From Cephalotus follicularis (Eukaryota; Streptophyta; Magnoliopsida; Oxalidales; Cephalotaceae), in assembly GCA_001972305.1 (NCBI GenBank), contig BDDD01001471.1, positions 100,277 to 164,276 on the forward strand: a stretch of DNA of 64,000 bases, written 5' to 3'. The notes under the pieces were generated by a model. It was given only the letters and a program-made list of their open reading frames with translations, ran no database searches and had not been told where the DNA came from. Below, one piece after another: positions 9,349 through 22,147 of the stretch (its first letter is position 1; the number at the start of each line of letters is the position of its first letter). A program made the translations under genes and the position numbers.

Positions 9349-10208
9349 GCTAATATTGCAGAAAGATGGTTGCAAGATCTGGAGAAGATCTTCAAGTTAT
9401 GGATTGTACCGAAAACCAGAAGCTGAAATTTGCTGTCTATCGGTTATGGGGCGAGGCCATCCACTGGTGGGAGATGGTCAAGGCAAAGTGGGAGTCAACC
9501 AGACTCGAGAGTACATGGGAGAGATTCCAGAGAGAATTTCTTGATACATATGTCCCTCGTATCGAGCAAGAACGAAGAGAGACAAAACTTCTAGAACTGA
9601 GACAAGGAGAGATGACCGTGGCTGAATACCAGGCCAGGTTTATGGAGCTTGCCAGACACTCCACCTATCTGGTGGAGGATGAGGAAAAGAAAATTCGGAG
9701 GTTCCTGAGGGGTCTTTGACCGGACCTTTTATCAAGGATTAGAGCTATGGAGTTGGGAACTTTTGTAGAGGTTGCCCAAAAAGCAAGGTTGCTGGAAAGC
9801 ATAGCAAGTGAGGACTGCGCCGAGAGAGCTCGTACACAGTAGAGCAACCAAACTTCCAAGCAATCTAGGTCGGCTTCATCTAAGTGGCAAAACAATGATT
9901 CTTCGACAAAGTCAACAAAGAATGAATCTCAGCAAACTGCTAGTCAGGGCAATCCTAGTCAGGGGAGCAATGCTAGGAAGGGAGTCTGTCCACATTGTGA
10001 CCAAAAGGGCCATCAACCGGAGGATTGCTGGTGAAAAAATGGAGCATGTATGAAGTGTGGAGCACCTGACCATTTGAGAAGGGATTGTCCGATGAAGTAA
10101 GTGACAGTGCCCACTAGACATGCAAGTGATGGTGGTGCTACAGCTGGACCTACACAGTGGAGAGACACTGGCAAGGGCATCATGAGAGGTACTTCTTACT
10201 ATCTATGA
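9349..10208 (+). pseudogene. EL2 gag, C-terminal part with two zinc knuckles
   Basis: Gag resumes after EL3 with IAERWLQDLEKIF, then one frame change near 9390 leads to MDCTENQKLKFAVYRLWGEA and WERFQREFLDTYVPRIEQER. In-frame stops at 9717-9719 and 9840-9842 break it. Two CCHC nucleic-acid-binding knuckles follow: CPHCDQKGHQPEDC (9987-10028) and CMKCGAPDHLRRDC (10047-10088). The frame ends at TGA 10206-10208 without entering a protease, so EL2 is a gag-only element. Confidence 0.87.
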
Positions 10209-10590
10209 TGCATTGTTTTATCATATATTGAAATTGTTCTTGATTTACTGGACGATCAAAGTCGTGATTGAGCGAATGTTATGGTGTTAAGCTAGAACCT
10301 TCGGAGGCTAAACTAGTAAGTACAAGGATAAATGAACGCTGACGTAACAGTCTAATGAATGATCGAACGGTTGTCGAACGATCGAGAGAATGAACGACCA
10401 TCGCTTAGGTCAAACCTCATAGGTGAGACTTCATGAGAAGTCAAGATCGTTGAGAAGGGGTTACTTGGGGCACAAAGCGGACAGGAAAGTTATACCAATA
10501 ACACGAAGAGAAGATTAAGGATTGGTACACTTAATCGTCCGGAGTAGGTTAAGAAAATTCGAGGACGAATTTATTTGAAGGAGGGTGGAT
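10209..10590 (+). other. EL2 internal tail and polypurine tract
   Basis: This stretch is noncoding between gag and the middle LTR. It ends with TTCGAGGACGAATTTATTTG then GAAGGAGGGTGGAT, the usual end of gypsy pol plus a polypurine tract. It contains repeated GAACGATCGA-like bases at about 10365-10395. The duplicate is at 16654-17035. Confidence 0.7.
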
Positions 10591-13484
10591 TGTAACGCCC
10601 GAGATTTTTGCACAATTTGATATTTCAATTTTATTGAAATACTATAATTGAATTCAAGGGAATGGCATAATTTTGACCTAGGTGATGCTTTCCAAAAACC
10701 TAAGGGTTAGATTTTGGAAGAGGGAATGATTGGGATAATAAAGAAATTCTAAATGATGCAATTAGGGGCAAAACGATGCAATTTTGGGCTAAACGCATCG
10801 ATGACTTTGAAAAGACGTCGACGCATATGGGAACAAGGGGGCGCACATAAATGCATAAACATGCACGTCGATGAAGGCGAAGGCATCGACGCCCTTGTAC
10901 AAAAGAGGAAAAGACATCAAAGTGTAAAGAAGACGTCAAAGTCTTTGAAAATAACAACAGTCAAGTTATGAGCTGACACACTAACGTGCAAAGGGAGACC
11001 ATTCAGGGCTTGTTGCAAGCACCTTGGGACACAAAGGGGGACATGTTGGCCATGCATAATAGCCTCCTGACCTGCATGACTGAAGAAGGATGGAGAATGT
11101 AACAAGTGTTATGATGCATGCAACCTGCAAAAGGAAAGGAGAAGGAAAAAAAAATGAGAATGCAGAAATGGAATGGGGAAGAGGGAGAGGACACGGGACG
11201 ATTCATTTGGTGCAGAAAGAAAGAGGGAGAGGGAGCCATCTGCATAAGAACAACCCCATCCCCACCTCTCTCTCTCTCGTTTAAAAAACCTGAGAATAAG
11301 AAAAGAAAGAAACAGTGAGTGTGAAAGAAGAACATCACCATTGTTGAACCAGTGGAGCTTGGGAAACTTGGAGCTAGAGGCTTGCAGCAACGGGGCAACC
11401 TTGGAGCTGCTGTGGAAAATTCTTGGAACACAAAGAGGTGGACGTTAAGGGTTTCTAACTTGAAACCAGAGGTAGGGGAATTATACGTACATATTTGAGT
11501 TCAAAGTTAATGTGTTGCCATGAATGAAATGCATGAATTGCATGTCTGTTGGGAGTTGAACTAAATGTTTGATTGATGATATGAACACCTGTTGGTGTAG
11601 ACTGTATATGCATGTTGATTTCTGGGTGAATACCATGCTTGATTGTATGTGTATATGGGTTGAGTACCCCTGGTTGTGGATAAAACGAAAGAGACAGTGT
11701 TATGGACTCTTGCACGTCGATGCTTTTGTGATAAGCATCGTTGTCTTTAGGCGATGAGATGATAGACGTCGACGTCTTGGTTAAGCGTCGATGTCTATTT
11801 CAAACATTGCAGAGCTGCAACGTTTGCTTATGGACTTGTGGACTTTTGATGGGTTGATGATTTGGTTATACATATGGATAATTTGTGGTGCGCGTTATGC
11901 TATATGTGGTGTTTCTAGGAAGTGTATGCACGAATGGAGGATGGATTCTTCTTTGAAATGGAGTTTGGTTGTGGTGACACCTTTTAGTACCACTTAAGCA
12001 TCGACGTCTATGGAAGGCAACGACGTATTTGGTTGCCATGCATTAGGTGTTGTACATAACGCGAGGACGTGTTAAGGTTCCTACCTTAAAAGTCGATGCG
12101 TTGTGATAAACATCAACGCCTAAGGGTTTTGGTTCGTAGGCATCGACGCCTACAGAAAGACATCGACGCATTCGTGCTGTTTCAAGCTGTGACTTTGGGA
12201 ATGAACCTCGATGCTTCTGGGGCAATGGACATCGACGCGTTTGGGAAAGACATCGACGTCTTTCCTCTTGGGTTGTATGGTTTGACCCACTTAGGATCCG
12301 TTACCTCCGGAACGATTCTAGAAGCGACCCTAGGCATGTTAGAGCATATGGTTGCATTGCATGCTACTGTGAATGGATTTGTTATGATATCGCATGATTT
12401 CTTAAATAATTTAATTTGAGAAATGCGTATATGTTTGTTGTGTGGAAATATATGCTTATATATATAATTTCCAAAAAGAACTGCATAAATGATTTCAATG
12501 ATTGAAATTATGTATACGAAAATAAGTATTTTCGGAAAATTAAATACTGTACAAAAGGACTGGTTATACGTTTTGAACAAATGTAATGTTGTCAAGTATT
12601 TTATACATAATAAATTACTTGGAAATGGACTGTGACGGAAATATATATTTTCCAAAAAGGATTGCGAAATGGTTTGACATAATTAAAATTATGGTATACG
12701 GATATGAATATTTTCGAAAGAATGTAGTATATTTTGAATGTAATGTTTCAAGTATTTTATGATTCACTAAAACTACTTGACAAGGTTTGAAAAAGGACTG
12801 TGAAACTTTGATAACTGCTAAACCCTGATGGGTGAGTAGCCTAAAACTATAATCTTTGTTAAAAGGACTGATGCCCATTTGGGATGTTTTGTTTACAAGT
12901 ATTTCTTACATGTTAATTACTTGTGATGGCTTGTTTGGGGTTACTAAACTCTGTTGGGTAAGTAGCCAGGGATTCCACTACTGAGCTCTGTTGGGAAAGC
13001 AGTTGGAAGTTCCGTATAAGGTAGCCACTGAGCTCTGTTCAGTAAGTAGCTAGGGTTTCCCATGAAATAGTTACTGAGCTCTGTTTGGTAAGTAGCTAGG
13101 GACTCCCATTTGGTTGCTAAGCACTGTTGCGTGAGTAACCGGTTGTTGAGCCTGGGTGTCAGCAACTTTAATCTGGCTTGATGGGTCCTTAGTGACCTGA
13201 TCGTTGTATCTAGCTCCTTCGGGGATAGTTTCGTACTTGTGTTATTGTGACCCTCGGGTGATACCTGCTTGTGGGTATATACATATATTTATATATATCC
13301 TGTGTTATTTATGTACTGCATCATGAATGCATTCATTTCATGTCATTCATTACTTGATCCCAAATGTATTTATACTTAGCCGAGTGAGGACAAAGGCTAA
13401 CCCCCTACTATTTCAGATTGACGGAGACAATCGGACAAGTGTGGTTAAGGCTATCTTGGAGCTGCTATTTGAAGGTTGTTTAAA
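10591..13484 (+). mobile_element. EL2 middle LTR, 3' truncated
   Basis: It begins TGTAACGCCCGAGATTTTTG and matches the 5' LTR up to GAAGGTTGTTTAA, where the tandem-duplication junction cuts it. The last 350 bases or so of the LTR are missing. TATA-like, donor-like (GT 11472) and acceptor-like blocks (about 13413) are kept. Confidence 0.9.
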
Positions 13485-15788
13485 TTCGGCTAAGTCATAA
13501 GACCAGTTCGGGATTAAAATTTAAATGCATGTCATGACATGAATGCATGAATGATGCAGTGTAGAAAAACCAGTTCATATATATATATATGAGAAATATA
13601 TATTTTAACAGTACAGTAAAATAACAGTGGGTACATATATAAGAAAATATATGTATGCAGGATCAGTACAGTGGTAACCCGGGCAAGGCTACATCAACAA
13701 ACACAGGAATGTCCGTGAAGGACCAACAGGCAGTACAGGACGTCCACATAGGACTACAACAGGAAGGATGTCCACATAGGACCACAACAGGCAGTATGTG
13801 TAGCGTCGCCAACTCCTGGCCCCACGCTACACTCCCACTCCGGTCCCTACATCAGGCAACCGAGCGAGGCAACAGGACAGTGAGTTACCAAGCCATACTC
13901 CTGGACCCTAGGTCAACCCTCCACTAGTCGGTGCTGGCAGTCTACGCCATGCAACTAGTGGTTCAAGCACAAACACATAGCAATTCACAGAGCAAACAGT
14001 GAATTCAAGAAGTAACAGTACAGTAAACAGTAGTGATCAATTTGATACACAACAGGCAGGTTATCTCAAAAATGTTTCCAAAAGTGACAAAATTTGAAAT
14101 ATATAAATCCAATAGAAAATACCTTTAAACAGTTTCAGTAGTGTGAATTTGTTTACCAGTTCGTTCGAAAATACGTTATTAATCAATACATATTTCCATA
14201 CTCAAAATATCACATTCCAAGTTCATATATACATTTATAAATATCAAGCTTTAGAAATCATAAACAATTCGCAAAAAGTATACAATCAGGCAGTAAACAG
14301 TACATATGCAATACATACAAATGCTCAAATGCATCCTAGCAGGGAATCAGGATTGTTTCGAATCGTTTTAAGAAAAAAGCAGTCCAACCAGTCGGTTGGA
14401 ATCCTCACCAGTTGACTGTTCCTGGGTCGAGCAGTATCAGTAGTCGACTGGTTCCCTCTACCAGTGGACTGTCCATTAGGCAGTCGGCTGTTGTTCTTCA
14501 ACAGTCGACTATTACAGTACTCTCACACGAGAATATTCCCAGATTTCCATCTTCTGGGCAGTAGGAAGTATGAACAGTCGACTGCTTTCCATTGGCAGTC
14601 GACTGGTATCAATGAGTAGTCGACTGTCTTGCTTTGACAGTCGGCTGCTCTGCAATCCAGTGGCATGAAAATCGATCTAACTACTCCAACGATTCATGGT
14701 AAGCAGATAAATCAAGCTTAGGGATAGGAATATAACCATAGGTTGTCATATCATTCATATAACAACCCATTCAACATGTATATCAACATGCAACCAATTC
14801 CATGTTAAGGTTCAACATGCATACACTTGATCACATATAATTTACAGTAACAAGCATAACTAAAGGGAAAACAGTAGTGATCACATCCTATACTCAGTAG
14901 TTATAACTCATATAACAAGGCATTTCGATCCATGAAACATGCAGTGACTTTAACTCAAAACACCATTACAACTTCCCCTACATTTGATTCCAAGTTAGGA
15001 ATCTATAAGTCCACCTCTTTTCGTTCCAATCAGTGACGTTCTGAGCTCCCCAGAAGCTCCAACTCCAAGCCCAGCAGCTCCAAGGACAGCACCCTCCTTG
15101 AACTCCAAGCTTCAACAATGGACAACACTCCTCTTTCCTCTTTTCTTTGTGGTTTCTCTCTACTGTCTCTGTGATTCTCAACTTAACAGTACCAGAATGA
15201 GAGGGAATGAGTCGAACGTTTTATGCAGAGTCTTTAATCCTCCTCTTCCTTCACCCCTCACATGGCAGTAAATGCCAAACACACCCACTCACATGCATGC
15301 ACACACACACATAAAGCCAATTTCTCTGCCCCATGAGGTGTTGCATGATTCACAGGTGTCTCTTCCTTCCATCCTCTTGGCTGCATGAAGCACAGATGGC
15401 CCACTCTTCCACTGTCAGTTATAACATGTGATTCCTGTCACATGCAATAAACAGAGCATGATCCAGTAGGCTGCCTTTCCCAGGCAGTCGGCTGTTCGCC
15501 TGGCAGTCTGTTGCCAAGTGTCACGAAAGTTGGACAATCGACTAGTTCATCCCACCAGTCGACTGCCCCCATATGCAGCCATCCAGTCGGCTGGTCCTCC
15601 ATACCAGTCGACTACCCCTAGCAATTACAAAGCATTCACAATTTTAAGTATATGATTAATTAAAATCAACATCACCATAACTTGGGAAAACTTCATCAAA
15701 TTCGGAAAAATCCATCACTTTATTAATTCCACAAATAAAGTACAAGTACATTGTGAAATTACATTACATGAAAATCTCGGGCGTTACA
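13485..15788 (-). mobile_element. Second partial copy of EL3 5' LTR
   Basis: This matches 7040-9343 at the 6445-base offset and ends ...CGTTACA followed by TAGAT (15789-15793). It is part of the tandem duplication, not a separate insertion. Confidence 0.9.
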
Positions 15789-15793
15789 TAGAT

Positions 15794-16653
15794 GCTAATA
15801 TTGCAGAAAGATGGTTGCAAGATCTGGAGAAGATCTTCAAGTTATGGATTGTACCGAAAACCAGAAGCTGAAATTTGCTGTCTATCGGTTATGGGGCGAG
15901 GCCATCCACTGGTGGGAGATGGTCAAGGCAAAGTGGGAGTCAACCAGACTCGAGAGTACATGGGAGAGATTCCAGAGAGAATTTCTTGATACATATGTCC
16001 CTCGCATTGAGCAAGAACGAAGAGAGACAAAACTTCTAGAACTGAGACAAGGGGAGATTACCGTGGCTGAATACCAGGCCAGGTTTATGGAGCTTGCCAG
16101 ACACTCCACCTATCTGGTGGAGGATGAGGAAAAGAAAATTCGGAGGTTCCTGAGGGGTCTTTGACCGGACCTTTTGTCAAGGATTAGAGCTATGGAGTTG
16201 GGAACTTTTGTAGAGGTTGCCAAAAAAGCAAGGTTGCTGGAAAGCATAGCAAGTGAGGACTGCGCCGAGAGAGCTCGTACACAGTAGAGCAACCAAACTT
16301 CCAAGCAATCTAGGTCGGCTTCATCTAAGTGGCAAAACAATGATTCTTCGACAAAGTCAACAAAGAATGAATCTCAGCAAACTGCTAGTCAGGGCAATCC
16401 TAGTCAGGGGAGCAATGCTAGGAAGGGAGTCTGTCCACATTGTGACCAAAAGGGCCATCAACCGGAGGATTGCTGGTGAAAAAATGGAGCATGTATGAAG
16501 TGTGGAGCACCTGACCATTTGAGAAGGGATTGTCCGATGAAGTAAGTGACAGTGCCCACTAGACATGCAAGTGATGGTGGTGCTACAGCTGGACCTACAC
16601 AGTGGAGAGACACTGGCAAGGGCATCATGAGAGGTACTTCTTACTATCTATGA
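15794..16653 (+). pseudogene. EL2 gag C-terminal part, second copy
   Basis: This duplicate of 9349-10208 has the same frame change and the same in-frame stops, so both defects predate the duplication. The zinc knuckles are present at about 16432-16533. Only a few base differences separate the copies, for example GAGATTACC versus GAGATGACC near 16056. Confidence 0.87.
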
Positions 16654-17035
16654 TGCATTGTTTTATCATATATTGAAATTGTTCTTGATTTACTGGACGA
16701 TCAAAGTCGTGATTGAGCGAATGTTATGGTGTTAAGCTAGAACCTTCGGAGGCTAAACTAGTAAGTACAAGGATAAATGAACGCTGACGTAACAGTCTAA
16801 TGAATGATCGAACGGTTGTCGAACGATCGAGAGAATGAACGACCATCGCTTAGGTCAAACCTCATAGGTGAGACTTCATGAGAAGTCAAGATCGTTGAGA
16901 AGGGGTTACTTGGGGCACAAAGCGGACAGGAAAGTTATACCAATAACACGAAGAGAAGATTAAGGATTGGTACACTTAATCGTCCGGAGTAGGTTAAGAA
17001 AATTCGAGGACGAATTTATTTGAAGGAGGGTGGAT

Positions 17036-20000
17036 TGTAACGCCCGAGATTTTTGCACAATTTGATATTTCAATTTTATTGAAATACTATAATTGAATTC
17101 ATGGGAATGGCATAATTTTGACCTAGGTGATGCTTTCGAAAAACCTAAGGGTTAGATTTTGGAAGAGGGAATGATTGGGATAATAAAGAAATTCTAAATG
17201 ATGCAATTAGGGGCAAAACGATGCAATTTTGGGCTAAACGCATCGATGACTTTGAAAAGACGTCGACGCATATGGGAACAAGGGGGCGCACATAAATGCA
17301 TAAACATGCACGTCGATGAAGGCGAAGGCATCGACGCCCTTGTACAAAAGAGGAAAAGACATCAAAGTGTAAAGAAGACGTCAAAGTCTTTGAAAATAAC
17401 AACAGTCAAGTTATGAGCTGACACACTAACGTGCAAAGGGAGACCATTCAGGGCTTGTTGCAAGCACCTTGGGACACAAAGGGGGACATGTTGGCCATGC
17501 ATAATAGCCTCCTGACCTGCATGACTGAAGAAGGATGGAGAATGTAACAAGTGTTATGATGCATGCAACCTGCAAAAGGAAAGGAGAAGGAAAAAAAAAT
17601 GAGAATGCAGAAATGGAATGGGGAAGAGGGAGAGGACACGGGACGGTTCATTTGGTGCAGAAAGAAAGAGGGAGAGGGAGCCATCTGCATAAGAACAACC
17701 CCATCCCCACCTCTCTCTCTCTCGTTTAAAATACCTGAGAATAAGAAAAGAAAGAAACAGTGAGTGTGAAAGAAGAACATCACCATTGTTGAACCAGTGG
17801 AGCTTGGGAAACTTGGAGCTAGAGGCTTGCAGCAACGGGGCAACCTTGGAGCTGCTGTGGAAAATTCTTGGAACACAAAGAGGTGGACGTTAAGGGTTTC
17901 TAGCTTGAAACCAGAGGTAGGGGAATTATACGTACATATTTGAGTTCAAAGTTAATGTGTTGCCATGAATGAAATGCATGAATTGCATGTTAGTTGGGAG
18001 TTGAACTAAATGTTTGATTGATGATATGAACACCTGTTGGTGTAGACTGTATATGCATGTTGATTTCTGGGTGAATACCATGCTTGATTGTATGTGTATA
18101 TGGGTTGAGTACCCCTGGTTGTGGATAAAACGAAAGAGACAGTGTTATGGACTCTTGCACGTCGATGCTTTTGTGATAAGCATCGTTGTCTTTAGGCGAT
18201 GAGATGATAGACGTCGACGTCTTGGTTAAGCGTCGATGTCTATTTCAAACATTGCAGAGCTGCAACGTTTGCTTATGGACTTGTGGACTTTTGATGGGTT
18301 GATGATTTGGTTATACATATGGATAATTTGTGGTGCGCGTTATGCTGTATGTGGTGTTTCTAGGAAGTGTATGCACGAATGGAGGATGGATTCTTCTTTG
18401 AAATGGAGTTTGGTTGTGGTGACACCTTTTAGTACCACTTAAGCATCGACGTCTATGGAAGGCAACGACGTATTTGGTTGCCATGCATTAGGTGTTGTAC
18501 ATAACGCGAGGACGTGTTAAGGTTCCTACCTTAAACGTCGATGCGTTGTGATAAACATCAACGCCTAAGGGTTTTGGTTCGTAGGCATCGACGCCTACAG
18601 AAAGACATCGACGCATTCGTGCTGTTTCAAGCTGTGACTTTGGGAATGAACCTCGATGCTTCTGGGGCAATGGACATCGAAGCGTTTGGGAAAGACATCG
18701 ACGTCTTTCCTCTTGGGTTGTATGGTTTGACCCACTTAGGATCCGTTACCTCCGGAACGATTCTAGAAGCGACCCTAGGCATGTTTGAGCATATGGTTGC
18801 ATTGCATGCTACTGTGAATGGATTTGTTATGATATCGCATGATTTCTTAAATAATTTAATTTGAGAAATGCGTATATGTTTGTTGTGTGGAAATATATGC
18901 TTATATATATAATTTCCAAAAAGAACTGCATAAATGATTTCAATGATTGAAATTTTGTATACGAAAATAAGTATTTTCGGAAAATTAAATACTGTACAAA
19001 AGGACTGGTTATACGTTTTGAACAAATGTAATGTTGTCAAGTATTTTATACATAATAAATTACTTGGAAATGGACTGTGACGGAAATATATATTTTCCAA
19101 AAAGGATTGCGAAATGGTTTGACATAATTAAAATTATGGTATACGGATATGAATATTTTCGAAAGAATGGAGTACATTTTTAATGAATTGTTTCAAGTAT
19201 TTTATGATTCACTAAAACTACTTGACAAGGTTTGAAAAAGGACTGTGAAACTTTGATAACTGCTAAACCCTGTTGGGTGAGTAGCCTAAAACTATAATCT
19301 TTGTTAAAAGGACTGATGCCCATTTGGGATGTTTGGTTTACAAGTATTTCTTACATGTTAATTACTTGTGATGGCTTGTTTGGGGTTACTAAACTCTGTT
19401 GGGTAAGTAGCCAGGGATTCCACTACTGAGCTCTGTTGGGAAAGCAGTTGGAAGTTCCGTATAAGGTAGCCACTGAGCTCTGTTCAGTAAGTAGCTAGGG
19501 TTTCCCATGAAATAGTTACTGAGCCTTGTTTGGCAAGTAGCTAGGGACTCCCATTTGGTTGCTAAGCACTGTTGCGTGAGTAACCGGTTGTTGAGCCTGG
19601 GTGTCAGCAACTTTAATCTGGCTTGATGGGTCCTTAGTGACCTGATCGTTGTATCTAGCTCCTTCGGGGATAGTTTCGTACTTGTGTTATTGTGACCCTC
19701 GGGTGATACCTGCTTGTGGGTATATACATATATTTATATATATCCTGTGTTATTTATGTACTGCATCATGAATGCATTCATTTCATGTCATTCATTACTT
19801 GATCCCAAATGTATTTATACTTAGCCGAGTGAGGACAAAGGCTAACCCCCTACTATTTCAGATTGACGGAGACAATCGGACAAGTGTGGTTAAGGCTATC
19901 TTGGAGCTGCTATTTGAAGGTTGTTTAAACTGGTTATGTATTGCAATGATCCTACTATATCAAGCTCTGTTTCGTGAGCTTTTAACAATGATGTTGTTTT

Positions 20001-20174
20001 GTTGTAACGCGTAGTATGGGATGCGTGTTACGTTGTTAGTTTGGCTTATGTTAAAGGCTTCCACAACTGATACACCTATTTTAAAAGTTTTAAATTTATC
20101 GTAAAATATGAAAAGCCGGATTATTTATGTTAATTGCTACCATTTGTATGTCGTTTGGAAAACGGGGTGTGACA
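17036..20174 (+). mobile_element. EL2 3' LTR
   Basis: The LTR starts TGTAACGCCCGAG after a purine tract and ends GGGGTGTGACA, followed by target duplication AGTTT. It is 3.14 kb. Compared with the 5' LTR it lacks about 120 bases near 19955, just after the acceptor-like block (AG about 19861). Confidence 0.9.
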
Positions 20175-22147
20175 AGTTTTCATGGATTTGATGAATAGGG
20201 TGTTCCATGAATACTTGGATCAGTTTGTTATTGTGTTCATAGATGACATTCTTGTATATTCCAAGTCGAAAGAAGAGCATAAAGGACAGCTTTGCATTGT
20301 GCTGGGTATTCTGAGGAAGAATCAGTTATACGCGAAGTTTTCGAAGTGTGAGTTTTGGTTGGAACAGGTGGCATTTTAGGGTCATGTGGTTACAGCTGAA
20401 GGTATATTTGTGGATCCTGCTAAAGTTGAGGCTATTACTAATTGGCCGAGACCTACCATAGTGACAGAGGTTAGGAGCTTTTTGGGTTTGGCTGGATATT
20501 ATAGGCGGTTTGTGGAAGGCTTTTCCTCTATAGCCTTACCACTAACTCAGCTTATGAGAAAAGGAGCTAAGTTTGAATGGAACGAGGAGCGAGAAGCAAG
20601 CTTCGAGAAACTGAAGAATGGTCTTGTGTCAGCACCTATTCTTCGTTTACCATCTGGGTCCGGAGGATAGCAGATTTACAGCGATGCTTCTAAGAAGGGT
20701 TTGGGGTGTGTTTTGATGCAGCACGGTCATGTGATAGCTTATGCTTCGAGACAATTGAAGCCTTATGAGGTAAACTATCCTACACATGATCTAGAGTTGG
20801 CAGCAGTAGTGTTTGCGTTGAAGATCTGGAGGCACTACTTGTAAGAAGAAACTTGTGACGTCTTTACCGATCATAAGAGTCTCAAGTACATCTTTACGCA
20901 GAAAGAGTTGAACATGCGTCAGAGAATGTGGTTATAACTTCTTAAAGACTATGATATGAATATTCAGTACCATCCTGATAAAGCAAATGTGGTAGCTGAT
21001 GCTCTTAGTCAGAAAAGTTCTGGTAGTGTAGCAGCTTTGCTTACTCAGCCGCAGTTGATAGCTGATATGGAGCGGATGGATTTGCATCTGTATGTTCGGG
21101 ATTCTGAAGGTTGTGTTGATACGATGAATGTTGAGCCTACTCTTATATCTCGGATTAAGACAGCTCAGAGTGATGATGGTGAACTTTGGGCCTTAGTCTA
21201 TAATGTTGAAAAGGGTAAGCAATCAGAGTTTCGTATGGATGAGCATGGTGTGATATGGCTGGGTAATCGGTTGTGTGTTCCGTCAGATTCTTCTATCAGA
21301 GATGTTGTTTTGTCAAAGGCACACAGTTCTCCATTTTCTATACATCCGGGTTCTACGAAAATGTATAGAGACTTGAAGAAGAACTTCTGGTGGAATGGAA
21401 TGAAAAGGGATGTTGCAGAGTACGTTGGGAAGTGTTTGATCTGCCAGTAGGTAAAGATTGAACACCAACGTGCAAGTGGTTTGTTACAGCCTTTGGAAGT
21501 ACTGGTATGGAAATGGGAAAGTATTTCTATGGACTTTGTGACGGGTTTACCGAAAACTTTTAGGAGGAATGATGCTATCTGGGTAGTAGTGGATCGATTA
21601 ACTAAATCGGCTAACTTCTTGGCTATCCGAGAGGACTTTTCGGTGGATCGTTTGGCTGAAGTGTTTCAGCAGGAGATAGTGAGACTGCATGGGACTCCTG
21701 TATCCATTGTTTCGGATAGGGATCCTCGTTTCACTTCGCGGTTTTGGAAAGGGTTCCAGAAAGCTTGGGGTACTAGACTCAGTTACAGTACAGCTTTTCA
21801 TCCATAGACAAATGGGCAGACTGAGAGAACCATCAAGACCTTAGAGGATATGTTGAGGTCTTGTGCTTTGGAGTGGACTGGGAGCTGGGATGAGTATTTC
21901 AGCTTGGTAGAGTTTGCCTACAATAATAGTTGGCACACTAGTATTGGTATGGCTCCGTTTGAAGCTCTTTATGGGAGGAAGTGTCGTGCTCCGACATGTT
22001 GGGATGAGGTTGGTGAGCGAGTCATTGAGGGAACCGAGCTAGTGCAGGTCACTACGGAGAAAGTGGCTATAGCAAGGGAGAGATTGAAGGCAGCTCAATC
22101 TCGACAGAAGAGTTATGCGGACAGACATCGGAGGGACTTGGAAGTTT
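20175..22147 (+). pseudogene. EL1 gypsy pol: RT C-terminus, RNase H, integrase
   Basis: This continues EL1 pol. RT has [10 protein letters not shown] (the catalytic DD box) and the connection [16 protein letters not shown]. RNase H shows [11 protein letters not shown] and [10 protein letters not shown]. Integrase shows the HHCC finger (ending GKCLICQ), the first catalytic Asp in [21 protein letters not shown] and the Glu in NGQTERTIKTLED. All parts share one frame, with no frameshift over 2 kb. Stops occur at 20377, 20668, about 20842, 20935, 21448, 21805 and 22168. At about 22147 (RHRRDLEV) the sequence switches into EL4 LTR, so the chromodomain end is lost. Confidence 0.93.

Larger units (their letters stand above)
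7040..19929. repeat. 6.45-kb direct tandem duplication
   Basis: The segments 7040-13484 and 13485-19929 are near-identical at an offset of 6445 bases. For example, gag frame 9366-9719 matches 15811-16164. Each unit holds most of the EL3 5' LTR, the second half of EL2 gag, the EL2 tail and most of an EL2 LTR. The junction near 13484 joins LTR bases TTGTTTAA directly to the EL3 bases ATTCGGCTAAG, with little or no shared sequence. Confidence 0.92.
375..20174 (+). mobile_element. EL2: complex gag-only gypsy LTR retrotransposon
   Basis: The insertion splits EL1 pol and is flanked by AGTTT (370-374, 20175-20179). It has three LTR copies (375-3634, 10591-13484 truncated, 17036-20174), a tRNA-Met primer site after the first, and purine-rich tracts before the second and third. 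The internal part codes for gag only; no protease, RT, RNase H or integrase is present, so it must have relied on enzymes from another element. The middle LTR and duplicated internal part come from a 6.45-kb tandem duplication. A second retrotransposon (EL3) interrupts gag. Confidence 0.9.
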
